Source of the DNA: RQOF01 sp964461135
Lineage (GTDB): Bacteria; Calditrichota; Calditrichia; RBG-13-44-9
Reading direction: 5' to 3'
Assembly: GCA_964461135.1 (NCBI GenBank)
Contig: CAYWTB010000058.1
Coordinates: 1 to 28,430, forward strand
DNA length: 28,430 bases
Position numbers and translations under genes: made by a program. Positions 7,397-16,364 of the stretch are shown here, one piece after another. Under the pieces are notes generated by a model that saw only the letters and a list, made by a program, of their open reading frames with translations, was not told where the DNA came from and did not search any database. The first letter of the stretch is position 1. Each line of letters begins with the position of its first letter.

Positions 7397-9746
7397 AATT
7401 TTTGATTGATTCCTGAGAGAGAGCCCTCACAATTATATCGGCTAAATTTGTAATCTTATAAGGTTTTTTCAAAAATAATTGATAACCCATCTTCCTCAAT
7501 TTTTCAAAATTTCTGGTTTCGGCATAACCACTGGTAAATACAATTCTGGCTTGGGGATTCAGTTTCAATATCTGTTGAGCGGCCTCCACCCCATCCATTA
7601 CAGGCATCTGGATATCCATTAAAATGGCATCTATTTCATCACGATGGGATTTGTATATTTTAATGGCATTTTTCCCGTTATTGGCAAAAATCACTTTATA
7701 GTTTAAACTTTCCAGCATCCCTTTTAAAGTTTCCTGAATCATCTCTTCATCATCCACTATCAGCAATGTCCCCGATCCTGACACCAGGCTCTCTACAGTC
7801 TCCTCGCTTTTTTCGACCTTTTTCTGGCAGGCGGGAATATAGATGCGAAACTGTGTCCCCTCGTTTATTTTCGATTTTACATCAATAATACCTTTATGAG
7901 TTTTTGTAATTCCATAGACAACACTCAAGCCCAGGCCAGTTCCCTGCCCCTCTTTTTTATTCGAAAAAAACGGATCAAAAATTTTATCCAGATGTTTTGC
8001 AGCAATCCCGGAACCTGTATCTGAAACACAGAAACGCACATATTTACCGGCTTCCAGTTTCAAATCATAGGCCGATTTTTCCTGCTGACCCAGGATTACG
8101 TTCTGGGTTTCAAACACAAGGTTTCCGCCTTCCGGCATGGAATCTCTGGAATTTACCGAGAGATTCATCAGCACCTGTTCCAGCTGTGCTTTTTCCGCCC
8201 GGATATTCCAAAGATCTTTATCCAGATATTCCATGATTTCAATTTTGCGGTCCAGAACACGGCGGAACATTTTGGTAAATTCTCTGATGACATCATTCAT
8301 GTTCAATATTTCAAAATTATCATAACTGCTGCCACGGGAGAATGAGAGGATTTTTTTGGTAAGGGAAGCTGCCTGATCGGCAGCTCTCTCAATGGTATCA
8401 AGATATTTCACCCATTCGGGCTTTTCCTTTAACTGTAATTTTAATAGCTGGGCATTGGGCAGAATAATAGCCAGAATATTATTAAAATCGTGTGCAATTC
8501 CGCCCGCAATTTTGCCGATATTTTCGAGCCTCTGATCCTGAAATATCTTTTTTTCCAGAGAGACTTCCCGGGTAACATCTTTTATGATAAAGATAGTGCC
8601 GTCAACTTCACCCTTATCACGCAGAAGAGCCTGGGAAGCAATTTCAACTAGTTTTGGAGATCTGTTTTTTGCGTAATTTAAATGGTACTGTACAATTTGC
8701 TTGCCAGCCTTCCTGTTTAATTTGCCAAGAATTTCTGTTAATTCGATGGTATTAAATTGTTCAATATCATTAATCCTCCGTTTGGAAAGCGACTGATCGA
8801 CGGATAATTCAATTATTTTCATCAGCTCGTGATTGTACCACATAACCCGTGACTCTTCATCTATGACCAGTAAACCCACCGGAATCTGATGAAAAATAGA
8901 CAATACCTCCTGCTGAATTTTTTTCAGTTGCCCAGTTCTCTCCTTTACTTTCTCCTCCAGTTCCTCATTGACCCTGTTCAGTCTCTTATTCAGGAGTGAT
9001 TTCTGCTTGTTATAGTAATTAAGCTTCAGGGTCATTTCATTAAATTTCCGGGTCAATTGAGACAGTTCTCCGTCATCATCCACTTTTATTTGAAATTCAA
9101 AATTTCCATTTATAACCTGCTCGGTTCCGGACATAACTTTTTTTATAGGGGCAACGGTCTTGCGGCTGAATCTCTGTATAAGAATTAAACCCAGGAACAT
9201 AAAAGTAAAACTGATAATCAAACTTTTGTAAAGAGCTTTCCTGGTAACCAGACTGTTCAGACGATCATCAAACCCGATTAACAGAAAACCATGGGGAGTT
9301 TGTTGTATATTTGATTTCAGCGGATATATAACCACCCGCCCTCCGGCAATTTTTTTTACAGCCGGCAAATTTATTTCCGATTGATTGAGATTTCTGAAAA
9401 AGGGTTCAATCTTTTCCTCTTCCTCAAAATTGTCCCGCGACTTATAAAATGAATAGTTCCCTTTCTGATCATAAACCCCAATATATTTTATCTCCTTTTC
9501 TTCCCTGAATATTCTCCAGAAATTATTGAAATCCGGCTGTTCCTTTCGGGAATATTGCACTGCACTTAATAAGGCCAGATTGCGGGCAATATTAACAAGA
9601 TGTCCTTCATACTGTTTTTCGAGATAATGATGATAGATCTGCTGGTTTATTAAGAATGAACTGAAATAGGCGAAAATAAAAATAATGCCAGCAGTGATGG
9701 TCAGATGTGCCTGTAAAGAAATGTTTTGCAGTTTCTTAAATGTCAT
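7395..9746 (-). CDS. hybrid sensor histidine kinase (periplasmic sensor, HAMP, PAS, HisKA, HATPase, receiver)
   Basis: This 783-aa inner-membrane signal transduction protein has membrane helix 1 (about 13-34), an extracytoplasmic sensor (35-170), membrane helix 2 (173-191), HAMP (192-245), a coiled coil (245-285), PAS (285-395), a HisKA domain with phospho-acceptor H419 in GIAHDFNNILA, an HATPase domain with N532 (VNSRD), DTGSGI (577-581) and GQGTGLGLSVV (600-610), and a C-terminal receiver with D711 (LMDIQMPVMDG) and K761 (KKPY). All key residues are intact. The sensor ligand is unknown. No phosphotransfer domain or dedicated DNA-binding regulator is adjacent; the HD-GYP regulator at 14078-15604 is the only other two-component gene in the window. 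The ribosome binding site before the ATG is weak. Confidence 0.94.
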   Translation of the reverse strand: MTFKKLQNISLQAHLTITAGIIFIFAYFSSFLINQQIYHHYLEKQYEGHLVNIARNLALLSAVQYSRKEQPDFNNFWRIFREEKEIKYIGVYDQKGNYSFYKSRDNFEEEEKIEPFFRNLNQSEINLPAVKKIAGGRVVIYPLKSNIQQTPHGFLLIGFDDRLNSLVTRKALYKSLIISFTFMFLGLILIQRFSRKTVAPIKKVMSGTEQVINGNFEFQIKVDDDGELSQLTRKFNEMTLKLNYYNKQKSLLNKRLNRVNEELEEKVKERTGQLKKIQQEVLSIFHQIPVGLLVIDEESRVMWYNHELMKIIELSVDQSLSKRRINDIEQFNTIELTEILGKLNRKAGKQIVQYHLNYAKNRSPKLVEIASQALLRDKGEVDGTIFIIKDVTREVSLEKKIFQDQRLENIGKIAGGIAHDFNNILAIILPNAQLLKLQLKEKPEWVKYLDTIERAADQAASLTKKILSFSRGSSYDNFEILNMNDVIREFTKMFRRVLDRKIEIMEYLDKDLWNIRAEKAQLEQVLMNLSVNSRDSMPEGGNLVFETQNVILGQQEKSAYDLKLEAGKYVRFCVSDTGSGIAAKHLDKIFDPFFSNKKEGQGTGLGLSVVYGITKTHKGIIDVKSKINEGTQFRIYIPACQKKVEKSEETVESLVSGSGTLLIVDDEEMIQETLKGMLESLNYKVIFANNGKNAIKIYKSHRDEIDAILMDIQMPVMDGVEAAQQILKLNPQARIVFTSGYAETRNFEKLRKMGYQLFLKKPYKITNLADIIVRALSQESIKN

Positions 9747-10062
9747 GAATTTACAAATATTCCGCCAGTTAATATTTTATTTATCGGCAAACATCCCAAA
9801 TAATTTATATGCAAACTTATTTATTTTTCGGGATCTTTCACTAAAAGGAGCCTTTTTCGGATTAATAAAATCCAGCTTGGCTAACGGGCCGGAATATTGA
9901 AAACAGGAGGACTTTTTTATTCCGGCTTTCTAGGGGTAAAGGGGGACCGGTGTCAGAAACTCCCGAACACAAATATCAGCGCCCTTTAACGTCCGGATCG
10001 GGATTAATACATAAAAATGAGGGATTTATCTCACTTATCACAACCTGACGACCAATAATAAT
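9747..10062. other. gene-free region between the M64 peptidase and the sensor kinase
   Basis: This 316-bp stretch must hold the end of the M64 transcript and the promoter of the kinase. I see no convincing gene in it. The kinase-proximal 100 bp are AT-rich, with TATAAATT-like sequence, but no promoter can be fixed with confidence. The only clear structure is the inverted repeat at 9888-9926. Confidence 0.5.
9888..9926. repeat. perfect 9-bp inverted repeat, GCCGGAATA...TATTCCGGC
   Basis: The arms 9888-9896 and 9918-9926 match perfectly across a 21-nt spacer; the spacer's ends (TTTT against AAAA) may extend the stem partly. Read on the plus strand the loop contains AGGAGG. It lies 140 bp upstream of the kinase start and 137 bp beyond the M64 stop. 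A dyad operator or an RNA hairpin are both possible. Confidence 0.45.
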
Positions 10063-11499
10063 TTAGTGGCTGGTCAGGAAATATATTCGTTTTTCAATGG
10101 CCGCCGAACAGACGGCATCGAATAGTTGGGTGCGGTTGGAAAACATGATGCAATCCACAGCAGGCCGGTAAATGCCTGCCGGGACGTATCCGGCCCCTTC
10201 AAATGCCCCGATTTTATTTTTGAAGCGCTGTTCTTTAAAAAACTTGTCGAGTTTTTCCCGATGAGCGTACTGAAATTTTCGAACTTCTTCCGGGGTATCC
10301 TTCTCTTTCAATATGCGCAGTTTTTCAATATACTCATTATTTTCGCGGTCATATTTTTCCTGCCCCCAGGGCGTGGGAACCGGCGTCTGAGGCAATATAA
10401 AATTCTTCCATTTCAACTGCTCCCGGAAGGTCTCTATGGTTAAATTCGGCTCCCATGGTTCGGTGGTCAGCAGGTAGAAATCATTATAGGCAACATCACT
10501 GGTGTAATACTCATCACCAAGGCCCGCGAAGGTATGGCCGAGTTCATGAATTACAATATGGGGTGTCCAGTTATTATCCACCACCACGCTGGCATAGAGG
10601 TTATAAATACCCCCACCCCCGTAAATATCGGTATTGATCAAAACTACAACCAGATCGGAGGGAACCGCCGAGACAATATCATTAAGGTTTTTATTATCAT
10701 AGGTCATCAGATAACGCTGTGATTCAAATGTGTTGAAGCTGAAATTCATGGAAGTATTTTTATAAAGGTTCATTGCGGGATCATCGGTCCCGGATTCCTG
10801 TGAAGGCTGCAGGAGCGCAAATACATTAAACTGGTCACGGTTACGTTTAAAGGGTTCTGCCGAAAACAGATTTTCAGTAAGTCTCCGGGCATCTTTCTCA
10901 AATTTGACTGCTTCGTCTGCGGTGTATCCTTCTCCCAAAAAAGTCAAATCTACTTTCCGGTCAGAACTTCCGGCATTTTGAATCTCTATAATAGATACCC
11001 GGCTGTGACGGATTTCCTTGCGGATATTGACAGACGAAGGGTCCAGAACTATTGTCCCTACAGTTTCAGAAAAAATATTATCCTTATCCCTGGTCAGTAT
11101 TTCTATCTGAACCTCCCGCTGCGGGAAGGGAAGACGTATTGTACCCCCGATTACTTTGGCCTTTCCCTGCCCGGCTTCCGCGGTTGTCTGCCATTCCGGG
11201 AAAAGCGTACTGAATCCACAGGAATAAATAAGCAGATTGGTGGGAACATCATACATTTGGATCAGAAAATGCCCTAGATTAAGACTATCCAGCAGATTTG
11301 CCGGATTTCCCGCCCATCCACTCTCCCGGAAAAATTCATCCGGAATAAATTTTACTTTATTTTTATCCCCCACCTGAAAATAGTCTATGCGCAAACCTTC
11401 ACCGGTAAAATAAACCTCATAGGCATTCTGACCAATCAACAAGCTATTTAAGTTCGCCAGGAGGAGAATAATCAGCACGATTTTCCAAACCGGTCTCAC
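10063..11499 (-). CDS. M64 (IgA protease-type) family zinc metallopeptidase, secreted
   Basis: This 478-aa protein has a signal peptide (about 1-24, ending LIGQ), an N-terminal beta-rich domain (25-165) with the features of the M64 N-terminal domain, and a catalytic domain with the zinc motif HELGHTFAGLGDEY (H318, E319, H322, D329), the HExxHxxxxxxD form of the family. Upstream, LTFLGEGYTADE (185-196) and the glycine-rich DIYGGGGIYN segment are also typical. The probable location is the periplasm or cell surface; the name derives from a Clostridium IgA-cleaving enzyme, and bacterial homologues of unknown substrate are common. The start is a GTG, supported by AGGAG seven bases upstream. Confidence 0.9.
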   Translation of the reverse strand: MRPVWKIVLIILLLANLNSLLIGQNAYEVYFTGEGLRIDYFQVGDKNKVKFIPDEFFRESGWAGNPANLLDSLNLGHFLIQMYDVPTNLLIYSCGFSTLFPEWQTTAEAGQGKAKVIGGTIRLPFPQREVQIEILTRDKDNIFSETVGTIVLDPSSVNIRKEIRHSRVSIIEIQNAGSSDRKVDLTFLGEGYTADEAVKFEKDARRLTENLFSAEPFKRNRDQFNVFALLQPSQESGTDDPAMNLYKNTSMNFSFNTFESQRYLMTYDNKNLNDIVSAVPSDLVVVLINTDIYGGGGIYNLYASVVVDNNWTPHIVIHELGHTFAGLGDEYYTSDVAYNDFYLLTTEPWEPNLTIETFREQLKWKNFILPQTPVPTPWGQEKYDRENNEYIEKLRILKEKDTPEEVRKFQYAHREKLDKFFKEQRFKNKIGAFEGAGYVPAGIYRPAVDCIMFSNRTQLFDAVCSAAIEKRIYFLTSH

Positions 11500-11506
11500 A
11501 AAATTA

Positions 11507-11511
11507 CTCCT
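11507..11511 (-). promoter_or_regulatory. ribosome binding site of the M64 gene
   Basis: On the minus strand AGGAG is followed by TAATTTT and GTG. The ideal 7-nt spacing supports the GTG at 11497-11499 as the real start. Confidence 0.7.
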
Positions 11512-11741
11512 ATTACTATTTACTTTTTCCCGATATCATCGTTTTTATCCATAAAATTCAGGTAAAGCCAAAACCGGATATGAATGGAACATAATCGTTT
11601 CGCAACCACACCGGAAAACATGACTTTTGTAATTTCAACCCTCAACCTGAAGTTTAATTAGGCCTTCTCAATTTTTTAAATGTTCGCAGAAAGCTGAAGT
11701 TGCCAGAATATACTCGATGATCCGGAATGAAGGATTATTTT

Positions 11742-12899
11742 CTATTTAGACAACAGATATTTGGCAATTGTCTGCAGTTGCATGTTTGACGTGCCTTCAT
11801 AAATCTGTCCAATTTTTGCATCGCGGTATAATTTTTCAACCGGATATTCCCTGGTATAGCCATAGCCGCCATATATTTCCAATACCTGGGAGGTGATTTT
11901 TTCTGCCATCCGGGAGGAAAATAATTTGGCCATGGCGGCTTCCTTCAGGAAATTTTCTCCGGCATCTTTCAGGCGGGCGGCATTATACACCAGGAGACGG
12001 GCAGCCTCCAGTTGCGTGGCGCTATCCGCTATCTGGAACTGAATGGCCTGGAAGTCTGCAATTTGTCTGCCGAACTGCTCACGTTCATGTGAGTATTGAC
12101 TGCCGTAATTTAAAGCTGCCTGGGATATTCCCAGCATCTGGGCACCGATGGCTATCCTGCCTTCATTTAATGTTTCAATTGCCACCTTATACCCTTTCCC
12201 TACTTCTCCCAGAACGTTTTCCTTTGGTACACGGCAATTGTCCATAATCAGCTCACAGGTGCTACTGGCCCGGATTCCCAGTTTGTCTTCTTTCTTTCCC
12301 ACACTGAACCCGTCAAAAGCACGTTCCACCAGGAAGGCAGTGATGCCTCTATAACCGGCCTCGGGATTAACATTTGCAAATATAATAAACAGGTCGGCTT
12401 CACCACCGTTGGTGGTCCACATTTTCTGTCCGTTTAACAGGAAATGATCCCCTTTATCCTCCGCTCTGGCTCTAAGCGCAAATGCATCACTTCCTGAACC
12501 CGTCTCGGATAAGGCATAAGCACCCAGTTTTTCGGCGGCCAGCAGGGGGAGATATTTACGCTTCAAATCTTCACTTCCCCAGCGCAGCAAGGCGTTATTC
12601 ACCAGGGTATTCTGAACATCCACGTAAATCGCAGCCGATGCATCAATCATCGATAAGGCTTCGATGGCCAGAACAGACATAAAGAAGGTGGAACCCGTCC
12701 CCCCGTATTGTTCGGGAATTTCAATCCCCATAAGACCCAGCTCAAAAAATTTAGCGATGATATCTTTCCTAAAATTTCCCTCCCGGTCCATTTCCGCAGA
12801 AAATGGTTTTATCTGCTCTTCGGCAAATTTATAAACCATTTCTTTAAACATGCTTTCATCTTCAGTTAAAATCGTTAAAGGTTGATTCTGGGAATTCAT
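11742..12899 (-). CDS. acyl-CoA dehydrogenase (short-chain / butyryl-CoA type)
   Basis: This 385-aa flavoprotein oxidises acyl-CoA to trans-2-enoyl-CoA and passes electrons to ETF. It has the all-helical N-terminal domain, the FAD/substrate motif YALSETGSGSDAFALRARA, the second signature NGQKMWTTNG, the C-terminal helical domain with EGRIAIGAQMLGISQAAL, and catalytic glutamate E368 in QIYEGTSNMQ near the C-terminus. This glutamate position is that of short-chain and butyryl-CoA dehydrogenases rather than long-chain or isovaleryl enzymes; exact chain length is inferred. The reading frame extends ten codons upstream to an ATG at 12929, but the start at 12899 has GGAGG at good spacing and is preferred. 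No other fatty-acid gene is adjacent. Confidence 0.92.
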   Translation of the reverse strand: MNSQNQPLTILTEDESMFKEMVYKFAEEQIKPFSAEMDREGNFRKDIIAKFFELGLMGIEIPEQYGGTGSTFFMSVLAIEALSMIDASAAIYVDVQNTLVNNALLRWGSEDLKRKYLPLLAAEKLGAYALSETGSGSDAFALRARAEDKGDHFLLNGQKMWTTNGGEADLFIIFANVNPEAGYRGITAFLVERAFDGFSVGKKEDKLGIRASSTCELIMDNCRVPKENVLGEVGKGYKVAIETLNEGRIAIGAQMLGISQAALNYGSQYSHEREQFGRQIADFQAIQFQIADSATQLEAARLLVYNAARLKDAGENFLKEAAMAKLFSSRMAEKITSQVLEIYGGYGYTREYPVEKLYRDAKIGQIYEGTSNMQLQTIAKYLLSK

Positions 12900-12906
12900 G
12901 AATATT

Positions 12907-12912
12907 TCCTCC
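12907..12912 (-). promoter_or_regulatory. ribosome binding site fixing the acyl-CoA dehydrogenase start
   Basis: On the minus strand GGAGGA is followed by AATATTC and ATG at 12899. The ATG ten codons upstream has nothing comparable, so the shorter protein is chosen. Confidence 0.75.
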
Positions 12913-13033
12913 GACTTATGAATCGACAATTGAATTGCACTGATATCAAATGATTTCTAAATTAATATATATATCCGTTAAATACTGTTAAAAATTTAAA
13001 AAGCATAGATTAATATAAACCATAAGGGGTTAT
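12913..13033. promoter_or_regulatory. divergent intergenic region between acyl-CoA dehydrogenase and TPR protein
   Basis: This is the spacer between two divergently transcribed genes and must contain both promoters. It is strongly AT-rich, with the run taatatatatat near 12964. AAGGGG at 13024-13029 is the ribosome binding site of the TPR gene. No operator-like dyad or certain -35/-10 pair is visible. Confidence 0.4.
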
Positions 13034-13909
13034 ATGCAGGCCGATGAGAAAAAAATTCTCTCCAGTTTGGAGGAAGCCCGGAAATTGTACAGCGAAGGCA
13101 AGTACACCGGAGCCATAAATATATACAAAACTCTGGCGGACATGCTGCAAGAGGACAGGGAAAATCTGTTGATCATCCAGATAGAGCTGGGCTGGAGCTA
13201 TTATAATAACCAGCAGTATAAAGAAACTATTGAACTTCTTCAATACGCACTGGAGAGCGAAAACCTGAGTAATCAGCAAATATTCGACTGTTCTCGTCTG
13301 ATCGGCTTCTCCAGTGAGCTGGATGGGAAACGGAAAAAGGCCATCGAATATCTTCAACGGGCACTCAATATGGATATTCCGGAAGACCAGAAGCGTTTTA
13401 CCTATTTTGAACTGGGGAAGATATTCTTTACAGACGGACAGATGATTGAGGCGGAGCATTATTTTAAAACAGCGGAGCCATTGCTGCATGAAGATGAGAA
13501 ATCATATAAAACCGCACTGTATTATTATCTTGGTTTTATCGACTATTTCCAGAAAAACTTTGACAGTGCCTGGCATTATTTTGATTATGTGATCCAGAAT
13601 GCTGACGACCATAAAACCCGCGCCAGCGGTTTTTTCGGACTTGCCCATATCCATTTTCATCACAAGGATTATCCGGTTCTGATTGACCTTTGTGAAAAAA
13701 TCATGAGGGTGGATAACAGTTTCTTTGATAAGGAAACCCTGGGATATTTCCTGTGCGAGGCCTATCTAAACCTCAAGGAATGGGATAACCTGGAACTCTT
13801 TTTCGAGGAACTGTTTAAGGATCATCCGCAGGGTCGATATGCCCCAATCTATAATAAATTCGAATATGCCATTAAGCACCGGAGACTGCCTGACACTGTA
13901 CACAAATAG
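13034..13909 (+). CDS. cytoplasmic tetratricopeptide-repeat protein
   Basis: This 291-aa protein has no signal peptide and is almost entirely helical. Repeats of about 34 residues with the TPR pattern are visible: LEEARKLYSEGKYTGAINIY (11-30), a unit around ELGWSYYNNQQYKETIELL (53-71), one around KKAIEYLQRALNM, the unit FELGKIFFTDGQMIEAEHYF, and YYLGFIDYFQKNFDSAWHYF. It is expected to be a protein-interaction scaffold; no enzymatic domain is seen. It lies upstream of the HD-GYP regulator with a 168-bp gap to that gene's chosen start, on the same strand, so a joint role is possible but not shown. A GC-rich palindrome after the stop (13910-13921) lacks a proper T-run. Confidence 0.82.
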   Translation: MQADEKKILSSLEEARKLYSEGKYTGAINIYKTLADMLQEDRENLLIIQIELGWSYYNNQQYKETIELLQYALESENLSNQQIFDCSRLIGFSSELDGKRKKAIEYLQRALNMDIPEDQKRFTYFELGKIFFTDGQMIEAEHYFKTAEPLLHEDEKSYKTALYYYLGFIDYFQKNFDSAWHYFDYVIQNADDHKTRASGFFGLAHIHFHHKDYPVLIDLCEKIMRVDNSFFDKETLGYFLCEAYLNLKEWDNLELFFEELFKDHPQGRYAPIYNKFEYAIKHRRLPDTVHK

Positions 13910-14061
13910 GCCGGTACCGGCTGGTTGTTTTGTGTACTATTTTCACGCCTCTCATTTTCCGGAACTCGTAAAAGTGACGGAATGCACATCTTAACATAAA
14001 TTTAAAAAAAGTTTGTAAAATAATTTTCCAACCATCCGACTATAAAAAATAGCATATACAT

Positions 14062-14067
14062 GGAGGT
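14062..14067 (+). promoter_or_regulatory. ribosome binding site choosing the HD-GYP start
   Basis: GGAGGT precedes the ATG at 14078 by ten bases. The first in-frame ATG (14060) overlaps this sequence and has no ribosome binding site of its own, so the start at 14078 is preferred, though the spacing is a little long. Confidence 0.55.
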
Positions 14068-14077
14068 AGTTTTATCA

Positions 14078-15604
14078 ATGAAAGGGAATCCCCCCCGCGT
14101 CCTTATCGTGGAAGATGAGTATTACCTCGGCAAAATGCTGGAAAAGGCTCTTGTTCATGAGCAGATTGAAGCCGAAGCGGTGACAAATGTGGAAAGCGCA
14201 CTGGAAATCCTTGATAAAAAATCTTTCGATTGTATCGTTTCCGATATCTACATGCCCGGCAAGAATGGTATGGATTTATTTGAATTCGTAAAAAAACAGA
14301 ATATTGAAATTCCATTTATTTTTATGACCGGCAATCCCGACCTTAAGATTGCAGTAAATTTCCTGACGTCAGGTGGTTATGATTATATCGTCAAACCATT
14401 CATGATATCCGATTTTATCCGCAAGGTTAAACCAGTTATACAAAATCACAGAATAAAAAAGCAGGAACGCAACCTAGTAAATGACCTGAGGTCTCTGCTG
14501 TCCAGGCGTCTGTCCGAATTAAAAATTTATCAGGACGTTTTTGATAGCATGGATGATGGAGAAGTAATAACCGATGTGGATGGCTATGTGGTTAAAGTAA
14601 ACCGCGGATTTGAACATCTCAGCAGCATCCCGGCCGAGAAACTGGTGCAAAATCATATCGACTTTCTGAATGAGAGTCTATTACCGGATTTTGATTTCGG
14701 GCAAATTCTGAAACAGTTGAAAAAAGAAAATACCTGGCATGGAGAGATAACCGGCAGACGGAATGGAAACACCCCATGGACTGTAAGTATAACTTTTTCC
14801 CCCATCCAGGACGAGGAAGGACAAATATTTGCTTACGCCGGTATTTTTAAGGATGTAACCTCTCAGCGAAAAGTGGAACAGGCATTGATTGGCAGTCTTA
14901 AGCAGATGAATCTGGCTCAAGAAGCTATTATTTTCGGAATGGCCCGGCTGGCAGAGCACCGCGATAATAATACCGGGTTTCACCTGGAGAGGATCCGCAG
15001 CTATTGCCGCCTGCTGGCTGCAACCCTGCTGGAAACAGGCATGTACCCGGATGTAATTGATGAGGATTTTGTCCAGATGCTCTACCATACAGCACCTCTT
15101 CACGACATCGGTAAGGTGGGAATCCCTGATTATATTTTACTGAAATCCGATACCCTGACGGAAAGCGAATTTGAGATCATGAAATCTCATACCCTGATTG
15201 GTTATAACACATTGAATTCCATCTACCACCAGTATGGTGATATGCAATTCCTTAAAATGGGAATCGAAATCACCCATTGTCATCATGAGCACTGGGATGG
15301 CAGAGGATACCCGCGCGGACTGAAGGGAGATGAAATCCCCCTTTCCGCCCAGATACTGGCAATTGTGGATGTGTACGATGCCCTGACAACAGAAAGAAGT
15401 TATAAGAAAGCTTACCAGCATGAGGCTGCCCTGGAGACTATGAAAAAGCAACGGGGAAAACATTTTGCTCCGGAAATTTTTGATATTTTTATGGAGGTTA
15501 TTAACGAATTCGATAAAATCAGGGAAAGCTTTTCGGAAAAATATGACGCGGAGATTCCCCCTGACTTGCCTTCTGAAATTACCCGGATCCTCTATAAACC
15601 ATAA
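14078..15604 (+). CDS. response regulator with REC, PAS and HD-GYP domains; predicted c-di-GMP phosphodiesterase
   Basis: This 508-aa cytoplasmic protein (numbering from the chosen start) has a receiver domain (7-120) with phospho-acceptor D56 in SDIYMPGKNG and K106 in VKPF, a PAS domain (about 150-262) ending in the typical FKDVTSQRK linker, and an HD-GYP domain (280-480) with H342-D343 in LHDIGKVGIP, H401-H405 in THCHHEHWDG, the GRGYP signature (408-412) and DVYDALTTERSYK. All motifs needed for hydrolysis of cyclic di-GMP are intact. Phosphorylation probably controls the hydrolase; the PAS may add a second signal. The gene ends four bases from the stop of the convergent GNAT gene. The cognate kinase is not identified. 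Confidence 0.94.
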   Translation: MKGNPPRVLIVEDEYYLGKMLEKALVHEQIEAEAVTNVESALEILDKKSFDCIVSDIYMPGKNGMDLFEFVKKQNIEIPFIFMTGNPDLKIAVNFLTSGGYDYIVKPFMISDFIRKVKPVIQNHRIKKQERNLVNDLRSLLSRRLSELKIYQDVFDSMDDGEVITDVDGYVVKVNRGFEHLSSIPAEKLVQNHIDFLNESLLPDFDFGQILKQLKKENTWHGEITGRRNGNTPWTVSITFSPIQDEEGQIFAYAGIFKDVTSQRKVEQALIGSLKQMNLAQEAIIFGMARLAEHRDNNTGFHLERIRSYCRLLAATLLETGMYPDVIDEDFVQMLYHTAPLHDIGKVGIPDYILLKSDTLTESEFEIMKSHTLIGYNTLNSIYHQYGDMQFLKMGIEITHCHHEHWDGRGYPRGLKGDEIPLSAQILAIVDVYDALTTERSYKKAYQHEAALETMKKQRGKHFAPEIFDIFMEVINEFDKIRESFSEKYDAEIPPDLPSEITRILYKP

Positions 15605-15608
15605 CTCT

Positions 15609-16106
15609 TTAATCTTCGATGCCGGCTAATTTCTTAATTTCATCCTTCAATAAACGGTAAACCGTCCAGTCCGACATGGGCCGGGCACCCAGCTTTTTGT
15701 AGAAACGGATAGCCGGTTCATTCCAGTCCAGCACCGACCACTCCATTCGGCCGCAATCCCTCAGAAGAGCTATGTTCGCTAATTTCCTCAGAAGCGCTTT
15801 CCCGATGCCATGACCACGGTATTCCGGTAAGACAAACAGATCTTCCAGGTAAAGGGTCGGTTTTCCGATAAAGGTTGAAAATGTAAAAAAATACAAAGCA
15901 AACCCGACATACCGGTCCCGGTTTTCAACCAGCAGGGCATGGAAATAACGATTGTCTCCGAATCCGTTTTTTAGATACAATTCAATGGTCGCGGTTACCT
16001 GCGGCAGTAATTTCTCATATTCCGCCAGCCCTTTTACCAGCTCCAGCACGCCCGGGATATCTTTCTCCTGCATTTCTCTTATTTCATAGGACATCTTATT
16101 ATTCAA
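15609..16106 (-). CDS. GNAT family N-acetyltransferase, SSAT-like
   Basis: This 165-aa cytoplasmic enzyme has the GNAT fold: N-terminal IREMQEKDIPGVLELVKGLAEYE, the acceptor-side strand LYLEDLFVLPEYRG, the acetyl-CoA pyrophosphate loop YRGHGIGKALL, and the C-terminal EWSVLDWNEPAIRFYKKLGA, a signature shared with spermidine/spermine N1-acetyltransferases and related diamine or thialysine acetyltransferases. The substrate is therefore probably a small amine, but this is inferred. The start is a TTG with GGAGG nine bases upstream; the next in-frame ATG (16092-16094) is 21 bases away and less likely. The 3' end converges on the HD-GYP gene with a 4-bp gap and no terminator between. Confidence 0.9.
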   Translation of the reverse strand: MNNKMSYEIREMQEKDIPGVLELVKGLAEYEKLLPQVTATIELYLKNGFGDNRYFHALLVENRDRYVGFALYFFTFSTFIGKPTLYLEDLFVLPEYRGHGIGKALLRKLANIALLRDCGRMEWSVLDWNEPAIRFYKKLGARPMSDWTVYRLLKDEIKKLAGIED

Positions 16107-16115
16107 CCGGTAATC

Positions 16116-16120
16116 CCTCC
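16116..16120 (-). promoter_or_regulatory. ribosome binding site supporting a TTG start
   Basis: On the minus strand GGAGG is followed by nine bases and TTG (16104-16106). The spacing favours TTG over the ATG four codons downstream. Confidence 0.6.
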
Positions 16121-16364
16121 TGTTTCTGACAAATTGACCCTTAATTAAATATCCTCGCAGAATTATCTTCCGGTCTCTTTCGCGTTGAATTTTTTCAACA
16201 AAATTCCGGATTTATATGAAATAAAAAAATCTAAAAATGAATTTTCAGGACCCTGTACAGCCGGACTTTCCGGGACGTGTGGGACGCTAAAAAAACAGCC
16301 ATGGTATTGCACCGCAGAGCAGTAAATATTTACGAATGTTTTCTTGCTTAAACATGTTTACAGG

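Noticed and set aside
13010..13489. 159-codon minus-strand frame opposite the TPR gene
   Set aside because: The plus-strand frame has clear TPR repeats and a ribosome binding site; the opposite frame has neither.
13910..13921. GCCGGTACCGGC palindrome after the TPR gene as a terminator
   Set aside because: The stem is too short for its loop and the downstream sequence is tggttgttttgtg rather than a T-run; it is probably at best a weak stop.
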